64,000 bases of DNA. Source: Morella rubra (lineage: Eukaryota; Streptophyta; Magnoliopsida; Fagales; Myricaceae). Of the stretch, positions 36,401 to 50,800 are shown in pieces. Position 1 is the stretch's first letter. Each line of letters opens with the position of its first letter. The notes beneath the pieces are model-generated. The model searched no databases and was not told the origin of the DNA. It saw only the letters and a program-made list of their open reading frames with translations. The translations under genes were made by a program, and so were the position numbers. The stretch lies in the NCBI GenBank assembly GCA_003952965.2, contig CM025851.1:1385501-1449500 (forward strand), in the 5' to 3' direction.

Positions 36401-36501
36401 ACAGGTTCACCAAGGATGGAGTTTTGGTTGAGGGGCTCTTCTGGAGAGATGTCGAGACATTAATAGATGAATATATAAAAGAACCAAAGAAGGGCAAGTG
36501 A
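33491..36501 (+). CDS. SPC25: Signal peptidase complex subunit 2 (SPC25), second copy with intact U12-type donor
   Basis: Exons 33491-33592, 33725-33876, 34345-34426, 36171-36313 and 36405-36501 encode the same 191 residues as the first copy. Intron 2 begins ATATCCTTTT at 33877, the consensus donor of U12-type AT-AC introns, and no GT donor is near the end of homology. A branch-like TCTTTGACT lies at 34329-34337. Keeping the conserved LLYIVFN junction puts the acceptor after CAA at 34344 (AT-AA). An AC acceptor at 34278 would keep the frame but add 22 residues inside the second membrane segment. The subunit belongs to the ER signal peptidase complex. This version is more likely correct than the first. 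Confidence 0.9.
33877..33886 (+). other. U12-type (minor spliceosome) 5' splice site of SPC25 intron 2
   Basis: ATATCCTTTT directly follows exon 2, after codons for GCIL and two bases of the next codon. It matches the highly constrained ATATCCTT donor that pairs with U11/U12 snRNAs. The equivalent first-copy site (9544) reads ATATAATCC and does not match. Confidence 0.75.
33881..34102 (+). other. Patch differing between the two copies (second copy version)
   Basis: This 222-base partner of 9548-9760 keeps the U12-type donor. The differences are clustered here and I noticed none elsewhere in 23 kb. Confidence 0.8.
34329..34344 (+). other. Candidate U12 branch point and 3' end of SPC25 intron 2
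   Basis: TCTTTGACT resembles the U12 branch consensus (TCCTTRACY) and lies 9-10 bases before the inferred junction CAA|G. That is the short branch-to-acceptor distance typical of minor introns. The terminal dinucleotide would be AA, a rare but known U12 variant. The exact acceptor is inferred from protein homology. Confidence 0.5.
36315..36339 (+). repeat. (TC)n microsatellite, second copy
   Basis: Same length and position in SPC25 intron 4 as the tract at 11973-11997. Microsatellites usually diverge fast, so equal length argues for one locus read twice. Confidence 0.8.
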
Positions 36502-37843
36502 TTTGAAGCTTCAGGCCTTGTCTGATAGGGCACTGGTTCCGAACTCTAGTTGTACTTTGACGGAGATACAGATGTTAGTCATTATTGACGTCATGGTTTT
36601 TTTGCGTTTGATAGACATAGAACCAAGGAAATGGAAAATGGCTTCCCTTTGCCTGGTGGAAAAAAAATGGAAATCACCTTCGCTTTATAAGACATTTGCT
36701 CATCCTAGGCAACCCATTTTAGCCGGTAACATCTGGAATATCAGCCACCCATTTCCTCAAATTTTTATTTTTATTTTTTTTCATTGTTCTCCTGGTTACG
36801 AGAATATAGAACTCTAGAAGCTGGCTTAGCTATATGCATCGTAATCTGCCATTTGTTTCTTTTTCGTATGACAAGCGCCGAGGTAGATTTTATTCTATCT
36901 GGCGTCTCTTGGCAGCCAGAAACTTGAGGGAATCGTGGCGTTCAGTTCTTAAATGATCATTACCTGCATCATCTCAATTTTGCTTTTCCCCTACCTCGTA
37001 AAGTACTCTCTTACTACATAGCCAATTTATTAGCAAGTGCTCGGAGCCGCCAATTCCGTTACCTTTTCTCTTTCAATATGTTCTCTCTTACCCGTGAGAT
37101 TCATAACACGAAGGGGGAGGGAGTTTCTGAAAACAGTCATTGTTGGTGCACGTTAAAGTGGACCTCCTCTTTTTTCTTTCTCGGAATCAAGCGTCGGGAG
37201 TTTTCACGTGCACCGAAAAAGAAGGGTCAGGTTTACTACTCTTTTTTTTTTTTCAGGCAAAAGAAGGGTCGAGTTTTAACAAGAAAAGAGGAGTTGGAAG
37301 TGCTTACAAAAAAAAAAAGAGTAGTTGGAAATTTGGCAACAAGTAGGGTTTAATTACGTCGTACTGCAGGATATACCCAGCATATGCCCAAGAGGTCTAT
37401 TCTCATTCGAACCGCCCGTCCCCCATCCAGTAAAGACCAAGTTTCTAATCTGTCTTTACTCGGAGTCGGAGCGGCTCATCTCTAATTTCCCCCCCCCTTT
37501 TTAACGGTAGGAAATTATCAAAATGAATCCAATAACTATAACTGAACAATGAAATTATCATGTTTTTCATTTAACTGCCAGCCTAACACTGAGTTCTTTC
37601 CCCTTTTTTATTTTATTTTATTTATATCCTCTTCTCTTACTTCTTTTTCAATTGTAATTTTGAAGAGAAAGCACAAAAACTTATTTGAAAAAGTACTTGT
37701 AGTCGGCTACGGATCTATTCTCTCACACTTGTTGATAACAATTGATAGATAATAGAGGTTGAATTCCCTGTCTAGCTACAATTGAATTGGATGCATACTC
37801 TTTAGGACGGTAGCAGAATAAATGTTGAAGTTGGAGAGATTTA

Positions 37844-38042
37844 GGGTGAGTTTGAAGTGTAAAATTTTACACTTCCTAATATTTTAACACAATAAAAAAT
37901 TACAATATAAGCTCTCTTTCTCCATCACATTATTACTTTTCACTATAATAAATATTAAAAATTATCTCTCTCTTTACTTTTTCACCAAATTCAATACCTT
38001 AAAATTTTAATATTCTCAAAATTTTAACAATCAAACCCACCC
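37844..38042. mobile_element. Tourist-like (PIF/Harbinger) MITE, second copy
   Basis: Same GGGTG-type inverted termini and TTA target duplications as the element at 13502-13700. It is the same insertion carried within the duplicated segment, not an independent one. Confidence 0.8.
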
Positions 38043-38955
38043 TTAATTGTTTTTATTTGTACATTTTAACAAGTCCTCAATGTGGATTACAGAAACTCAG
38101 TTAGAAGAGTCCAACTAGAGTATTACGAAGCAAACTCAAAATACCTGAAAAAATAAAAACAGCAAAAGGATCTCTTCAACGCCAACATTCAAGCCCACTA
38201 ACTCCTCGTCATTAACACAAATTCAGTGCTCTCAACTTTTTTTAAAGCACTTTCTCGTTTTCTTTGTCTGGAAAAGGGACAATGTAGAGAAAGAGGAAAA
38301 AAAAAACATAACTTTTAACCTGACCAATTTCTGTAGACGATGTCAAATCATGAGATGCTACTTTTTTTTTTTTTTTTTTTTTTCTCTCAAGAGCTCCTTA
38401 AAATATTTATCCTATGTCCTCTCTCGTGCGGTGAGATCCACCATTCAAACACAACATTTATTTTAAGTTTCCCTGATTCAAACTTTTAATACATACACGG
38501 GGGACCTACACACGAACGATATTTTTATAAAAAGTAGGTCCCGTGTCTTGTACACATCAATAATCTATTGGCCGAAAATTCGAAACTAATCAAAAACCTA
38601 TATCCAAAATAGTTCCTAAAATAAAGAAAGGAAAAAAAAAATTGAGGCCCTTAATAATTGGTCAAGGTTAGTCTATTAACCAACTGGCCAGCTCGTCCTT
38701 TACTGTCCCCACAGCTCGTATTCCTTAATAATTGAGTACTTTACTTTACTCTATTGGCAGTACCTACCTGTTTCTTTTTCTTCTTTTTTTTTTTTTTTTT
38801 TTTAAATCTTTTTTGGGGTGAAAAGTACCTACCTCTTCTTATTCTTTCTTTTGCCTCGTTAGCCCGTCGGGGGTAGGCCTTCTTAGTTCTTATTCGGCGC
38901 CCCTGCTTTCTTCCTTCTCATTCATGACCGAAACGTAAGTGTCGGCTATTTGTGT

Positions 38956-39072
38956 GACGTGGCAGTACCGAATAGTTCGGCTTCATGGTCCCACTGGAAA
39001 AAAATATATTGGGCCCTACTATGAGGAAGCTGACGTGGGGCATACAGCGTAGAAAAAAAAAAAGACGTGGGG
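38956..39072 (+). promoter_or_regulatory. Cluster of ACGTGG motifs (second copy)
   Basis: Same three ACGTGG cores as at 14614-14730, upstream of the second copy of the uncharacterised gene. Confidence 0.4.
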
Positions 39073-39381
39073 CAGACACATCCAATCACGCTCGGACTCA
39101 AAACGGACTAAAAAACTGCATTTCATAAACCGGTTTCCAGTCCGGCAGGTCTTCCCGGCCCACTATTTAATGAATCCAGGCGCTCCTTATCCTTACCATT
39201 TTAGCACAAACAATTTCTGTGGGAGATATTTTCTCTCGCTCTACAACTCGTTCTTTCTCTCTCTAAAATTCCCTCTGGCACGAACCTTATTGCGATCCAT
39301 TTTTTGAAGATTTGAGGCTGTTTCTAGGGTTCTGTCCCGCGATTTTTCTATATCTGTGAGCGGTAGATTCTGAGATTTGCC

Positions 39382-42300
39382 ATGTTGAACTCTGGGAGCC
39401 GCGATTCAACCGGTAACGATGAGATCGAGGGTCTTGATCGTGCGAACGAATACGAAGGCGAGGACTTAGACGACTCGTCCTCGGTGGATGCGGTCTCTTT
39501 CTCAGGTGTGGGATCCTGTGCGAGTACGAGTGGCTCGAGAGAGAACGATGAATCGAGGAGCGAGATTGGGCTAACGGACCGGTTGGCGGCTGTTCTTGTG
39601 GATGAAGGCGATGGGGATCTGTTGCTTCTGCAGAACGATCGCGAGAACCGGGTTCTGCGGTGGCTACAGGCTCTGGATATGCAAGTAATGGGTGCTTGTC
39701 GCGCCGATGAGAGGTTGAAGCCTTTGTTGAAGATGAGCGCTTCGAATGGAATCGCCGAGGATCGGCTGCTAGCTCATTTGAGTCAGGTAGGTACTTGATT
39801 TGAATGTAGTTTGATCATTTGGGTTTCGGTTTCGTATAATTGGTGTACTTTTTCATCGAAAGGTTACCGCTTCTGTTGTCGGAAGCCCGTTTGGTGATTC
39901 TATGTAGGAGATTGGTGTGGTGGCCAGTGATGGTTGAACGCTTTCACGAATTGGCCGTGAGTCACAACACGAATATAATTAATTGTACATAGTGTTGAAT
40001 TGATGTTCCCGTATTTGTAGTTTAGGCCATCGAAGCTTGCTTTCATATTATATTTAGTTATTGGTTTAGGCATTTCTCTTTTTAAATTTTATTGATGGCT
40101 TTTGTTTTCCGTTGAACGAACAGCATTTCGAGCCAGCAGAGGTCGGTATGCTAGCAAGGTGCTTCTGTGTACCTTTAGTTTCGCTTCGTGTGGGAAAAAT
40201 TAGCAAGCAGGGAACACTCTTGTGCCCAACTGCTACAAGGTAATTTCAATAGTGTGGATGTCTCCGTGTTTCTTTATTGTATATATATGCTTTTGATGTG
40301 GAGCGGCTTGTGTTTGATACCTTTGTATTTGGATTTTTGCAGTTCTCTATTTTTATTCTCTTTCCAGTAGTTGAAATTGATGCTTAATTTTGTATTTCCA
40401 TATCTTTCCCTTTGTCATATTTCTTCCCTAGCTTTATTTTGATTTAGCAGGGCGATGAATATCTTAAGTATCTGTATTATTGATCATTTGCTGCATTAGA
40501 GGTCACTCAACATGTTTGGATTGAGATTACTCAGTCATCATTTATTCTACTACGATTTTTTGAGTGGGACGTATAGCAGTGATTTTTCCTTAGTAGGAGT
40601 AATTATTTTGATGTTAAGCGCTTTAAGTTCAGTTCTACATCCACCATCCATTGCATTTTACAAGCATAACTAAGACATTCTCTATTGCCCGTCATTGTTG
40701 CACCTCACCACAATGTCACAGAGTCTGTCTCATTAAAATTACCTATTCAAGTCAATTTGCGATATCCTTTTTTGTATTGGTGTGATTAGCAAAATTCTGC
40801 TGAATCTTTGTTTATGTTGGTGCGATCTGCAACTTTTCTTCCCCTAATTTAGAGCTAAGGATATGAGGAGGCTGGGTTTGCTTCCTTTCCCGATGTGTTA
40901 ACTTCCCTTACTATTGACATTACCTTTGGTTATATGCAAAGTTGACATTTTTTGCACCTCCTTTCATGGAAAATGTGTTAGGACCTTTTGCAGCTATTTA
41001 CGGTAATTGATTGCCCTATTCTATCCAATCACACCTTTGGTATTCTATGCAGGCAGCTGGTGTAAATCTTACGACATGTTAGTAGTATGGCTCATTTTAG
41101 TAGACCTGTAAGTTTGTCAGTTTGATTGTAAGGGTCAGAGGTCATGAATATAGTATTTCATTTTATAAGTTGTGTGCTCTGGTTTTTAGAAATATCCTTG
41201 ACAGCTGCTTTCCTTTGCAATCTTTGTGGTGATTAGTAGCCTCACCTTGTGACAATAGTGGGAGTTTTATCTCCAAACTTTCGAGCAGTACGTTTACTTG
41301 ATCATTGTGACAGAAATGTTTGATAGTGCTTTGTGTTCTAAAATTGTTCTTTTCCCTTGTTCTTGTCTCCTTGGATTGTTTCTTAACTTGAGGGCTCACA
41401 TGGGTTGTATAAATGTTTGACTGGCAACATGTTTTGGTTGCATGTTTACAATTTCTAGGAATTCCTGTTCATTGTAACCATTTAATAGCTGCATGTTCGA
41501 GATTCTGTTTGCTTGTTGATAGACTGCTGCATCATATTACGACAATACATTGCTGTTGTTGCATTTTGACATGGGGCGACACACAGGGGTTAGTGTGATG
41601 ATTTTATGTGGTTAGATGGTTCTACATAAGAAATGGCGGTAAATTTTGTTCCATCTCCCCATCCTCCTTAGAAAGAGCGTAGAGAATATAAAGGTAGCTT
41701 TAATTATCTCACAAACCGGGGCTGTCATATTGAGTAATTATCTACATTTCCTATGGCTTCTGAATCCAGTTTTTTTTTCCTTAACTTCGTTTTATTAATG
41801 GACTTCCGTCTTAATTATCTCATAGATTGTGGTCACTGTACCTTTATCTTTTATTCTTTGTGGCATCTATTTCAGAGCATTTTTGTTCCCTTGGTTTGTG
41901 GGAGGTGTGTTTAGGTTAGTTTTGAGCGTTTGAACACTTCTTCCAATGTCCAGACTACAAAGACAATATTGATGGGAAGTGTTTCCTTCTTGATGATTAG
42001 TAGAAATTTCAGGAATCTATGTTTTTAGCTTATTGATGGTGAGAATGTTCAGTATTCCAAATAAATATATCTTTTGACTTGTAGGTAAAGTGGGCGTATT
42101 CTATTATGATCTCTGATTTAAGAGGAAGTAAAGGTAGTTTCATGCTCCTGTATAGCTTGCTACTGCTCTTTGGATATATAGGGCTGACATTTTTAGTTGG
42201 AATTGAATGAGTGAGAAATACGTTGTCTTGTTCTAGTGAGTTAATGTCGCATGTTGGATACTGTATCTGATGAGTCTTCTTTTTGGATTTGTGTTGTTTT

Positions 42301-44856
42301 CTTTCTGTGTTGTACATGCGGCCCTTCAACCTGTTTCTTTCTTTGGGAAATATGTTTCACTTTATGGAGATCTGTTACAAATCTTGGACTCAGTTTAAGA
42401 ACATATATCTTATTTGGAACTTGTGCTGCAAAATTATTTCTTTTGTGTCTACACGGTGTCCTCCTTTACAGAAGTTTGTACATAATTTATATTGTTCCAT
42501 CATTAATGCCTCACTGAAGCTGGTCTGTAGTTAACCCGAAATGCTAGAACTGGTCAATAAGGAGCTGTATTGAACTTAGGCTTTCCATCTTTTAGACTGA
42601 ACAGAGGTGGGAGAAAGTCATGCTAATAGGACCCAAGTAGTTGTAATTTCCCACGGGTTCAGGCTTGAAAAATGGAAAACAGAAGAAAAAAAAAATCTCT
42701 TTTGATATTTTGTGGAACTTATGCTCTACTCAGTTAATTTGATCTTGTTTGGGGCAAATCCTGCTAATATTTCTGCTGGGGAAGTATGTACTGGATGTGT
42801 TAAGCTAGTGTGTTTGTTGTTTCCACAGCAAAAATCAATAGAAGATGACATGGTTTACAGTCTCTTTGCTAGATTGTACAACGCAATAATCAGTTTCCAG
42901 AAAATCCTTTTAATCCATTCTGAAAAAGCATTAGTAGATTAATGATGTGAGATGTTTCTGTTTTTATTTTTGTAATACGTTATGATATTGATGGAAAGCG
43001 ATTGGACATTATTTTTAATCACACTTGCAAAATTAATTGACTTGTTTTCTGTTCCAGAATTATTGTGTATATACTTTATTGGATGTTGTCTTGCTAGTTT
43101 TTTCTCTCCTCAATGCCCCTAAATCATTCTTTTGTCTTCATTGTTGCAGGGGAAATCTGAATCTTACCATTTTACCTTCATCTGATCTCCGCCTCTCATT
43201 CACTGGAGATGATGGGCAGACAGAGAGATTATTTACCTTGAGCAGTAAATCCCAGTGCATTTCTGTAGCAGTGGATGAGATCCCAGCAGATGATTCTGGA
43301 CGATCATTCCTTATAAAGATACCAAGTGGCCAGCTTTTCTACTTTTGGTGCTCAGAGAGGTCAAAGCTTTTGGGAATTGAATTGCTTGCAAAGGTATGTA
43401 TCAGTTCTGAAATGAACATGCATTCACACACACACACCAATTGTGTGAGTGGGCCTATTGAGATTGTTAGACCCTAAAATCAACAAGTTTTTCTCTTCCC
43501 TGCCAACAGATGAAAGATTTACTCAGGTCCAAACCTTCTATTGCTGAATTAACGGGAATAAGCGAGTCACGCCTCAGCTGCTTTGCAACTCATCTTCGGG
43601 CCTATCTTGTGGCAACAGTGGGTAGCTCACGCGCAAGTTCCTCAGGCTCACCTATTCCTCCCTTGGACACCACAAGTGAACTGTCTGATACATCTCACAA
43701 TGGACAGTCCTCTTCAGTATCATCTAAATCTCTGCGATCTCGGCATACTGGCTTTCAAACAGTAAAAGCAAGTGCGTTTCATCAGGGTAGCCTTAGTCCG
43801 AGATCAAGTTCCTTTAAAGAGGGCCTGCCCAGAAATTTGTCTTCTCTAAGGAGTGCTGCTAGGGAAAAGTTACGAAGGCGAGGGGACATCCATCTTTCAG
43901 CTGTTGACAATCTGAGTGTTGCTTCGTCCACTTCAGCTGATTCATCCTCTTCAAATATTTCTGAGAATGACAAGCTTCCAGAAGTCACCAAGAGTCTACC
44001 GTTGTCCCCGTCAACTTTCCTAGAATCACTAGGGAATTTAGCTGTTCCACCAGTTAGTCCCACAACTCAAGTCTCTTGCATAGGCTCACCTCTGTTCTCC
44101 CCATATTATTGTTGGTGCCCTCCTGGGGCATCAACTCTGCAATTCTCAGCAGCACCTCCGCAACTTCATGCATCCTCGAATGAATCACCCTTTCTTCCTC
44201 CACTTTCTTCATTATTACCTGCTACCATACCATCCAGCTTGTTGACTTCCATGCCACCTCAGACTTTAGATGCAACTTCCATGGTGAATTTCCCAGCTTT
44301 CCTGCCAGACCCATTGGTCCGGTTGCCCATTCAAACTACTCAGCAGATACCAACCTTCACACCTTTAATGTGTGATCCAATTGTACACATTCCGGTAATT
44401 GATGTTTGCTCTTCAGGTCAAGGCTACCTGGTTAGTGCTGGTCCTGCTATGTCAAGCGTTATCCCTCCTTTGCACACAAAACTTGTGAATCCATTACTTC
44501 CTGAAACTGACACCATGGTAGAAAAGGGTGCAAGAGAGACTCTGCGACTGCTTATCAGTGGGTCAACCCAGACTAACTCACCATTGATGGATGTATTCCC
44601 GACCGTTCTAACAAATGCAGATCAGAATCAAAGCATACTTGTTGCTGGGAGTCGGGGTCTGTACAGCGGAACCAGAGATGTTCATGTCATCGCAAACACC
44701 TTTGCGGCCATGGGTTTGGTCTCACTCCCTGGGAGATCTGATGGAGATAGGTGTGACAATACTTATAAACATACAGAGGGACCTAATGGTTCAGGTGAAT
44801 CTTGTCCAGAGGAGGGAACCGCTTCTTGTTCAGATTTGGGTGAAGGAACTGATTGA
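39382..44856 (+). CDS. Uncharacterised 703-residue plant protein with Pru/PH-like domain, second copy
   Basis: Exons 39382-39786, 40124-40239, 43150-43393 and 43510-44856 encode the same 703 residues as the gene at 15040-20514, with an acidic N-terminus, a Pru/PH-like segment at residues about 152-255 and a Ser/Pro-rich tail. Introns are also the same. The stop codon is followed by an AT-rich 3' UTR and then the long intergenic stretch before COI1. Nothing distinguishes this copy functionally. Confidence 0.85.
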
Positions 44857-47800
44857 TGGTCATGGGGTCATCTTCTCTTCCTGTGTAGATCCAGTTTTTG
44901 TTTACACAAATGTAGATATGTGGCTCTAGTTTTTTACCCTTTCGAGTTGTAGTTAGTGGAAGGTCCCACCGATTGGTGTTCTCTTCAGTGCCCCCAAGCG
45001 TACTAGTTATTTGATTAAGAATATGAATGAAATTTGGATTTTGTTTTTGCCGAATAATGCCTTGCTCTTATTTTTTCGCCTTAGTTATTTCCATTCTTGT
45101 TTTCTGAATTCCACCCTAAACTGAACATCGTTATATATTTGCCGTCAAGACTGAAGGCTCACTCACCAATCGCGGATTCGTGTGCAAGAAATCGCAGTTT
45201 TTAACAGGAAATTAAGAGGCAGCAAACCTCTCACTGTTTCAGAAGGCGGGAGCTATCTCCCGAGTTCATATTTTCAGTCGATACGGTATCATACAGCCAA
45301 AAGGCTGGCCCACATATACAAACAGTTCTACGTGTTTGCTTCAGAAAAAAACAAGGGGTAAAATGGTGGTAATGCAGCCATCTAATCCACGGAAAGAGGC
45401 CTTTCTATCTTTATCGTGAATAGGCCTGAGAACTGCGAAAAAGGAGCTGACAAAATTCTTTTGAAGCTCATTTGAGACCGTCAAGTCCAAAGAGGACACT
45501 TGGTAGCTAGTTCAGCCCAACTTACAGGTCAAAAGCGATCGAAGAAGGTAAAAGGCCTGCTACATAATGTCGTATTCGGCTTTTAACTACTTAATTTCGG
45601 CTTACAGCAAAAAAAATATATAATTTCAATGTACCCACAAGTTTTATACTCGATTGTTTGTTGCAGATAATTTTGATCGGGTAATTTCATGTAACTTCTT
45701 CGAGACTTTGTAGGGTAGGGCCTCCTCCTTGTTTTTAGCTCTTAGTCTTGATGATATTTTTAGAAAATAAATTTTAATTTCTTAAACACTTTAACCAAAC
45801 TTAAAATATAATTCAATTTGAATTTAAAATTTAAAACAGAATTACGTCAAACACTAAACACTACCAGCGCAAGAAAATCTGATGCAACTTCCAAAAGTCA
45901 TAGCCAACGTTGAAACGTTTCGTTCCATATAGACTTCTTTAATTTTATTCATCTACGTTTGCATCTTGGCAATCGTGATGCAAGGTAATCAAAACGTTCA
46001 TTGAAATATGTTGCTTACAGCAGGAATCTTTCCCTCCAATTCCACAGATCCAGCATTACACTGGAAAATAGAATCTAAGAAGTCAGGAGTAATTGTCCGT
46101 ACAATTTCGAAAAGAACGAACTATATATTGTGTTCACAGTAAATACTGCAAGCGAAGCCAAATTCGCTGCGACCATATCACTTCAGGCACCGTAATATTC
46201 TTTTACGAATCTCATCCCCAACTTTTTACTAATTTTAAATCCTCGTCTTTCTTTTGGTGGTAGGTGAAGGCAACTGTGTCTCACTGTTTAAGAATGTAGT
46301 GAGGTCACGATCTCTACGATCATCGGGCAAACGCCAACTATATGTGAATTTCCTGTCTCGATCAAGAGGAACCACAACATTTGCAGCTGGGCTCGCCAAC
46401 TAGTTGTGATGTCCTGTCTTCCTCTAGAGGAACTCTCCATTAAGGTGGGAACCCAGAAAGCCACCGAGGTTTGCGAGGGATGCTCCCATTTTTCCACCAC
46501 AGAAAAGCAATTTTTCTATATGAAAAATCATCCCAACTTTGTTAGAATCCTCCGAAGAACATAATGTGTTAACTTGGAATGTGGTAACGTAAATGGTTCG
46601 ATCAATGGGATCAAACAAAACCATTTCCAAGGCGCCATTAATTGAACGCAAGCTACCCAACAACCGTTTGGTTTAACATTAATCGCAAATGGAACTTCAG
46701 GACATGACCCACTACCATATGTACCCAGAGCTTTCCCTCTAGCAGTTGGATTAGATATTTTCTGCGTTTTCATGGTGCAAATTTGGTTGTAAGTTCATAA
46801 TTTTTCTCTGAGCAAAATTTGTTTTCGGGTTAGATACTTCAACTCGGTCCGTCCTTTATCATCTGGCTCTGCTGACGGGTTGGATTGTCGATGTTCGTGA
46901 TTCCTAACTACCGTTTTGCGTTTTACTCGCCTGAGAAAAGAAGCCAACTAAAGATTGAAGAGTGAGAGAGGAGAAGAGGAAGAAGAAGAAGAAGAAGAAC
47001 CTGCACTGACCAGATGGCCAAATTGCTGCGTACCGTGGAAAAAGGCTCTTTGGTTTCATTTCAATTCATAATTATATTCAAGCACTAAGAAAGTGAAATT
47101 GCTTTTGGGTTCCACTAGGTGAACCTCTTCTTCAACAGCATTCAGGACATCAAATACGGCCATAAAATGAGACACATTGAGCGTGAAGGAACAATTTTTG
47201 CCTGTAGGAATCAAATTTTCTAGCGTCTTTCTCTAAGCAATCAAATACAGAGAATAAAGATAGTGCATTGCTTTCAGCCTTTTCTATCAGCAAATATCTT
47301 TCTCTGACAATAGATTAAAATAAATAAATATATCTTTCTCTCGGGCACACATATATAGATAGAGAGAGAGAGAGTGAACGCAACATAGGATAAACCGATT
47401 GGCTGAATCTAAACTAGATTTGAATGAGCCAGGTACGATTCCTACTAGAAAACAAACTCCATTAATAAAAATTAGTTGGTGGCCTTGAACTGGGGCCTCT
47501 GAATAAAGTTGTCTTATTTGATGCTAGATTGTCCACCGCAGATGAATATATTTGCCAAGTACCTATAAAAATGCAAGCAAATTAGCTGTCGCCAACAAGA
47601 ATTCAAAGAATAGCATCTTCGTGTGAATGACAATTGAATTGACAATAATGTATACAAAAGGAGCTAACCTTTTACAGGTTGACGAAGGAAGCAGAACTTC
47701 TTTGATGCTTTTGATCGCCATTGGAAAAGCTGGACTCCTTGTTCTGGAGTTCCTGCCTCTCTCACCTGTCTATCTATAGAGACCAGATTTAGAATCATAA

Positions 47801-50800
47801 TGTCAATGAAAAAGATGCTTTGATTTGAATACATCCAGAATACCCAAAAGTAACTCTGTAAAAACAGAGGGTGACTTTCTTTGTCAGCTATCTATTTCTG
47901 ACCTTTTTGCATTCCTGCTTCTACCAAACAAATCATTATCAAAAATTTCCCAGGAAAAAAAGGTTCCCAGAATAGAGAAAATTCGGGGTGGAATTATTCT
48001 CTTGGCAACTCACTTCCTTCCATTTCTTCCAAAGAAGCCAAGAAAAAGAAAGAACCGATTCGGCAACCTGAGCTCTCCACAACTCTTTCAGGCTACGAAC
48101 CGATTTGATTCTTTCCTCACGTTGGCAGCGGTTAGGCCCATATTTTGTTTTTTAAATCAACTATAAGAATAAATATAAAGTTCGTCTATGAAAGTCAAAT
48201 TAATATGTATAGAAAATTATCCTTTTATAAAGTTGTTCCTTGCAGATTGACTTGGGATATCACCAGTACAATCCTCCATAACTCTCCATTGCGACTTCAA
48301 TGGTACGTGTAAAAAATTGAAGGTTTTACCTGCGTTTGCATTCTACAAGTAGTAATGTGCTCTTCATTTACTCAAAAGTCCGTTGGTGGGTCACGAGATT
48401 GATAACCAGTTTTTGTTTTACTTCCTTCAAAAAAATTGACATTGTACAAATAAGTAGGAGAAATTTGAATTTTAGCTAAGCTTTTCAATCACACGTATAA
48501 AAAAATAATTGCATTCTAAAGGCTCACGGCTATTTCGAAGTAATGGTTCGCATTTTCCAAGAAAAAAAAAAACCCAGTTGTGGATCTCTAAACGACAGGC
48601 CAATTGAAGAGCATTCACTACAAGTCAGAACCGGTTTCTTGGAAAATATTTCCCACAGTTCACAGACAGACGACGGAAGTAGAATCTCAGGTGTCCCCAT
48701 TTCTCAGTGTAAATGACGTGTCCGGAACAAAAATGGACAAGAGGAAGTGGCTCTCTGACGTCGGCACAGAAATTGGGACAACAAAGCATTGCGAGGATAA
48801 GATATTGAGAGTGAAATATAGGATGCGTACAGGTTAAAATATCTCGTGGTCTCCTAAAAGGCAAAAATATCGGAGACAATTAGCACCACCTCCTAATTGT
48901 GTGCTCGTAGTCCACGAGAGACAACCACCATTTGTATTTTGCTGATCAGACTCTCCTCGCCCCCTCAAGAGCCTCCTAACTCTTGTGGACTTGGTGGCCT
49001 CCCCACTGTATTAGCTTTTGCTCAAGACCAAACCAAAATTCTTAAAAGACTTGCGTCTTGCGAGACTTTCTCAAACCACAACCTAAGGCGCGAGTGGGGA
49101 AGAATCATGAATGGCTTTTAATTAGTTTATAATTTCTCATATATTCGACCACTTGCTTGGTCGGCGTATTTTGCTTATATTATAACCGTTAGGAGCTAGA
49201 GGATAGGTTAAGGGATTACCTAACCAATCGTTTGCACGCAAATTGAGCAATTAAAAAAAAAAATCTCCGATTGGATATATAGAGTCTCCTCAATTTTTCC
49301 AAACGAAACGTTAAGCAATAAGTCCTTCATCATGTGCTGCACGAATTGTCGAGAAAATACAAAACCCCATATACTACACAAAACATGTCCTTCTACTTAT
49401 AAACTATTATCACCGTCCCATGTTATGTAGAGAGAGAGAAAGGAGAATTAGAGGTTGGGTATGAAGTGGCACATTCGCAATTATTGTAACGTGAATTACA
49501 ATCATTTCATTATATATACACATCAGATATAAGGAAACCGTTAGGTTCTAAGGTGGATCATATCAACTATAAGTGATTAAAAAAAAAACTACATCAACTA
49601 TAAGAGTTATATAGTTTGGAATCCGACCTTATTTTATGTGCATTATTGGACATAAAAAGCGGAGCTCACTAACGTGAAAAGGAAGATGTGATTGGGACTG
49701 GGGCACCTCCTTTGACAAAAAGTGTTGTGTGATGCTAGGATGCCTAGCTCAAACGAAGGAAAATATATTCGCCACTTGAATTATAAAATTGCCAATTTGG
49801 TACGGGTGATAGTTGGGATCCATATTAATTATTATTATTATTATTATTATTTTGTGGTTCGTCAAGTTTTGGAATAATCAGGCTGTAATTAGCATATCAT
49901 TTATGTCGAGTTATTCCAATTCCGCTTAAAGATTCTGAAAGCATTGACGGTTTGTCGATATTTGTCTCTTATGATGATAATATTGCATAATGCGCGAAGA
50001 ATGTGCTCTCACAATTTCCGTACCTTTCATATCTTCCGCCCAACTTGTGAATGTTTTAATTTTTAAGTGATCAGAAGGTGAAACAATTACGAAAATAATC
50101 AAAAATAATTCATAACACGCTTCGTTGATAATGACGTGCTTATTGTTATTGTTCATCCATGAGGAGTAAAAAAAGAAAGAAGGAAAGAAACATAAATCGA
50201 AGACTAGCATGAAAATAACGATAACGACTATCACACGTACTATGTATGTGACAACGTGTCGTATTCACAAAAACAAAAAAGACAAAAAATAAATAAAAAA
50301 CAAAGAAAAAACATAGCATCGAGGCTATCGCTACCTAAGCGTAGTCTTTTAACACAGCCATCCTAAGCAGTCCAGCTGTGAAGACACATATCATCACGAT
50401 AACGTATCCTGCGGTATGAGGTCGTGCCACCTAGCACTGGGTCCCCCTCGTTAGACCAACGCGTTGGCAATTTGCATCAATGCTGACGCCTCTTCATTTT
50501 CCATCTTTCTTTGGTCAATTTTTTTTCGGTGAGATATTTACTTTTGGTGGTGTTTAGTAGAATCAAAATACTTACTTTCTAAAAATAAAAATAAAAAATA
50601 AAATTTTTTATAACCAAACAACAAAATATTAAATGTTTCACGTAAATTCTAACACATTTTAATACCAGTTTAATATTTTTTTTATCAACTTTTTCGTTTT
50701 CTTACTTTTTAACATACTTCATTAAAAATTCCACTAATTTTTACAAATTCCTATAAAATTAAACTCTCAAAAATGTCCTTTGAAAAAAGCACAAAATTCT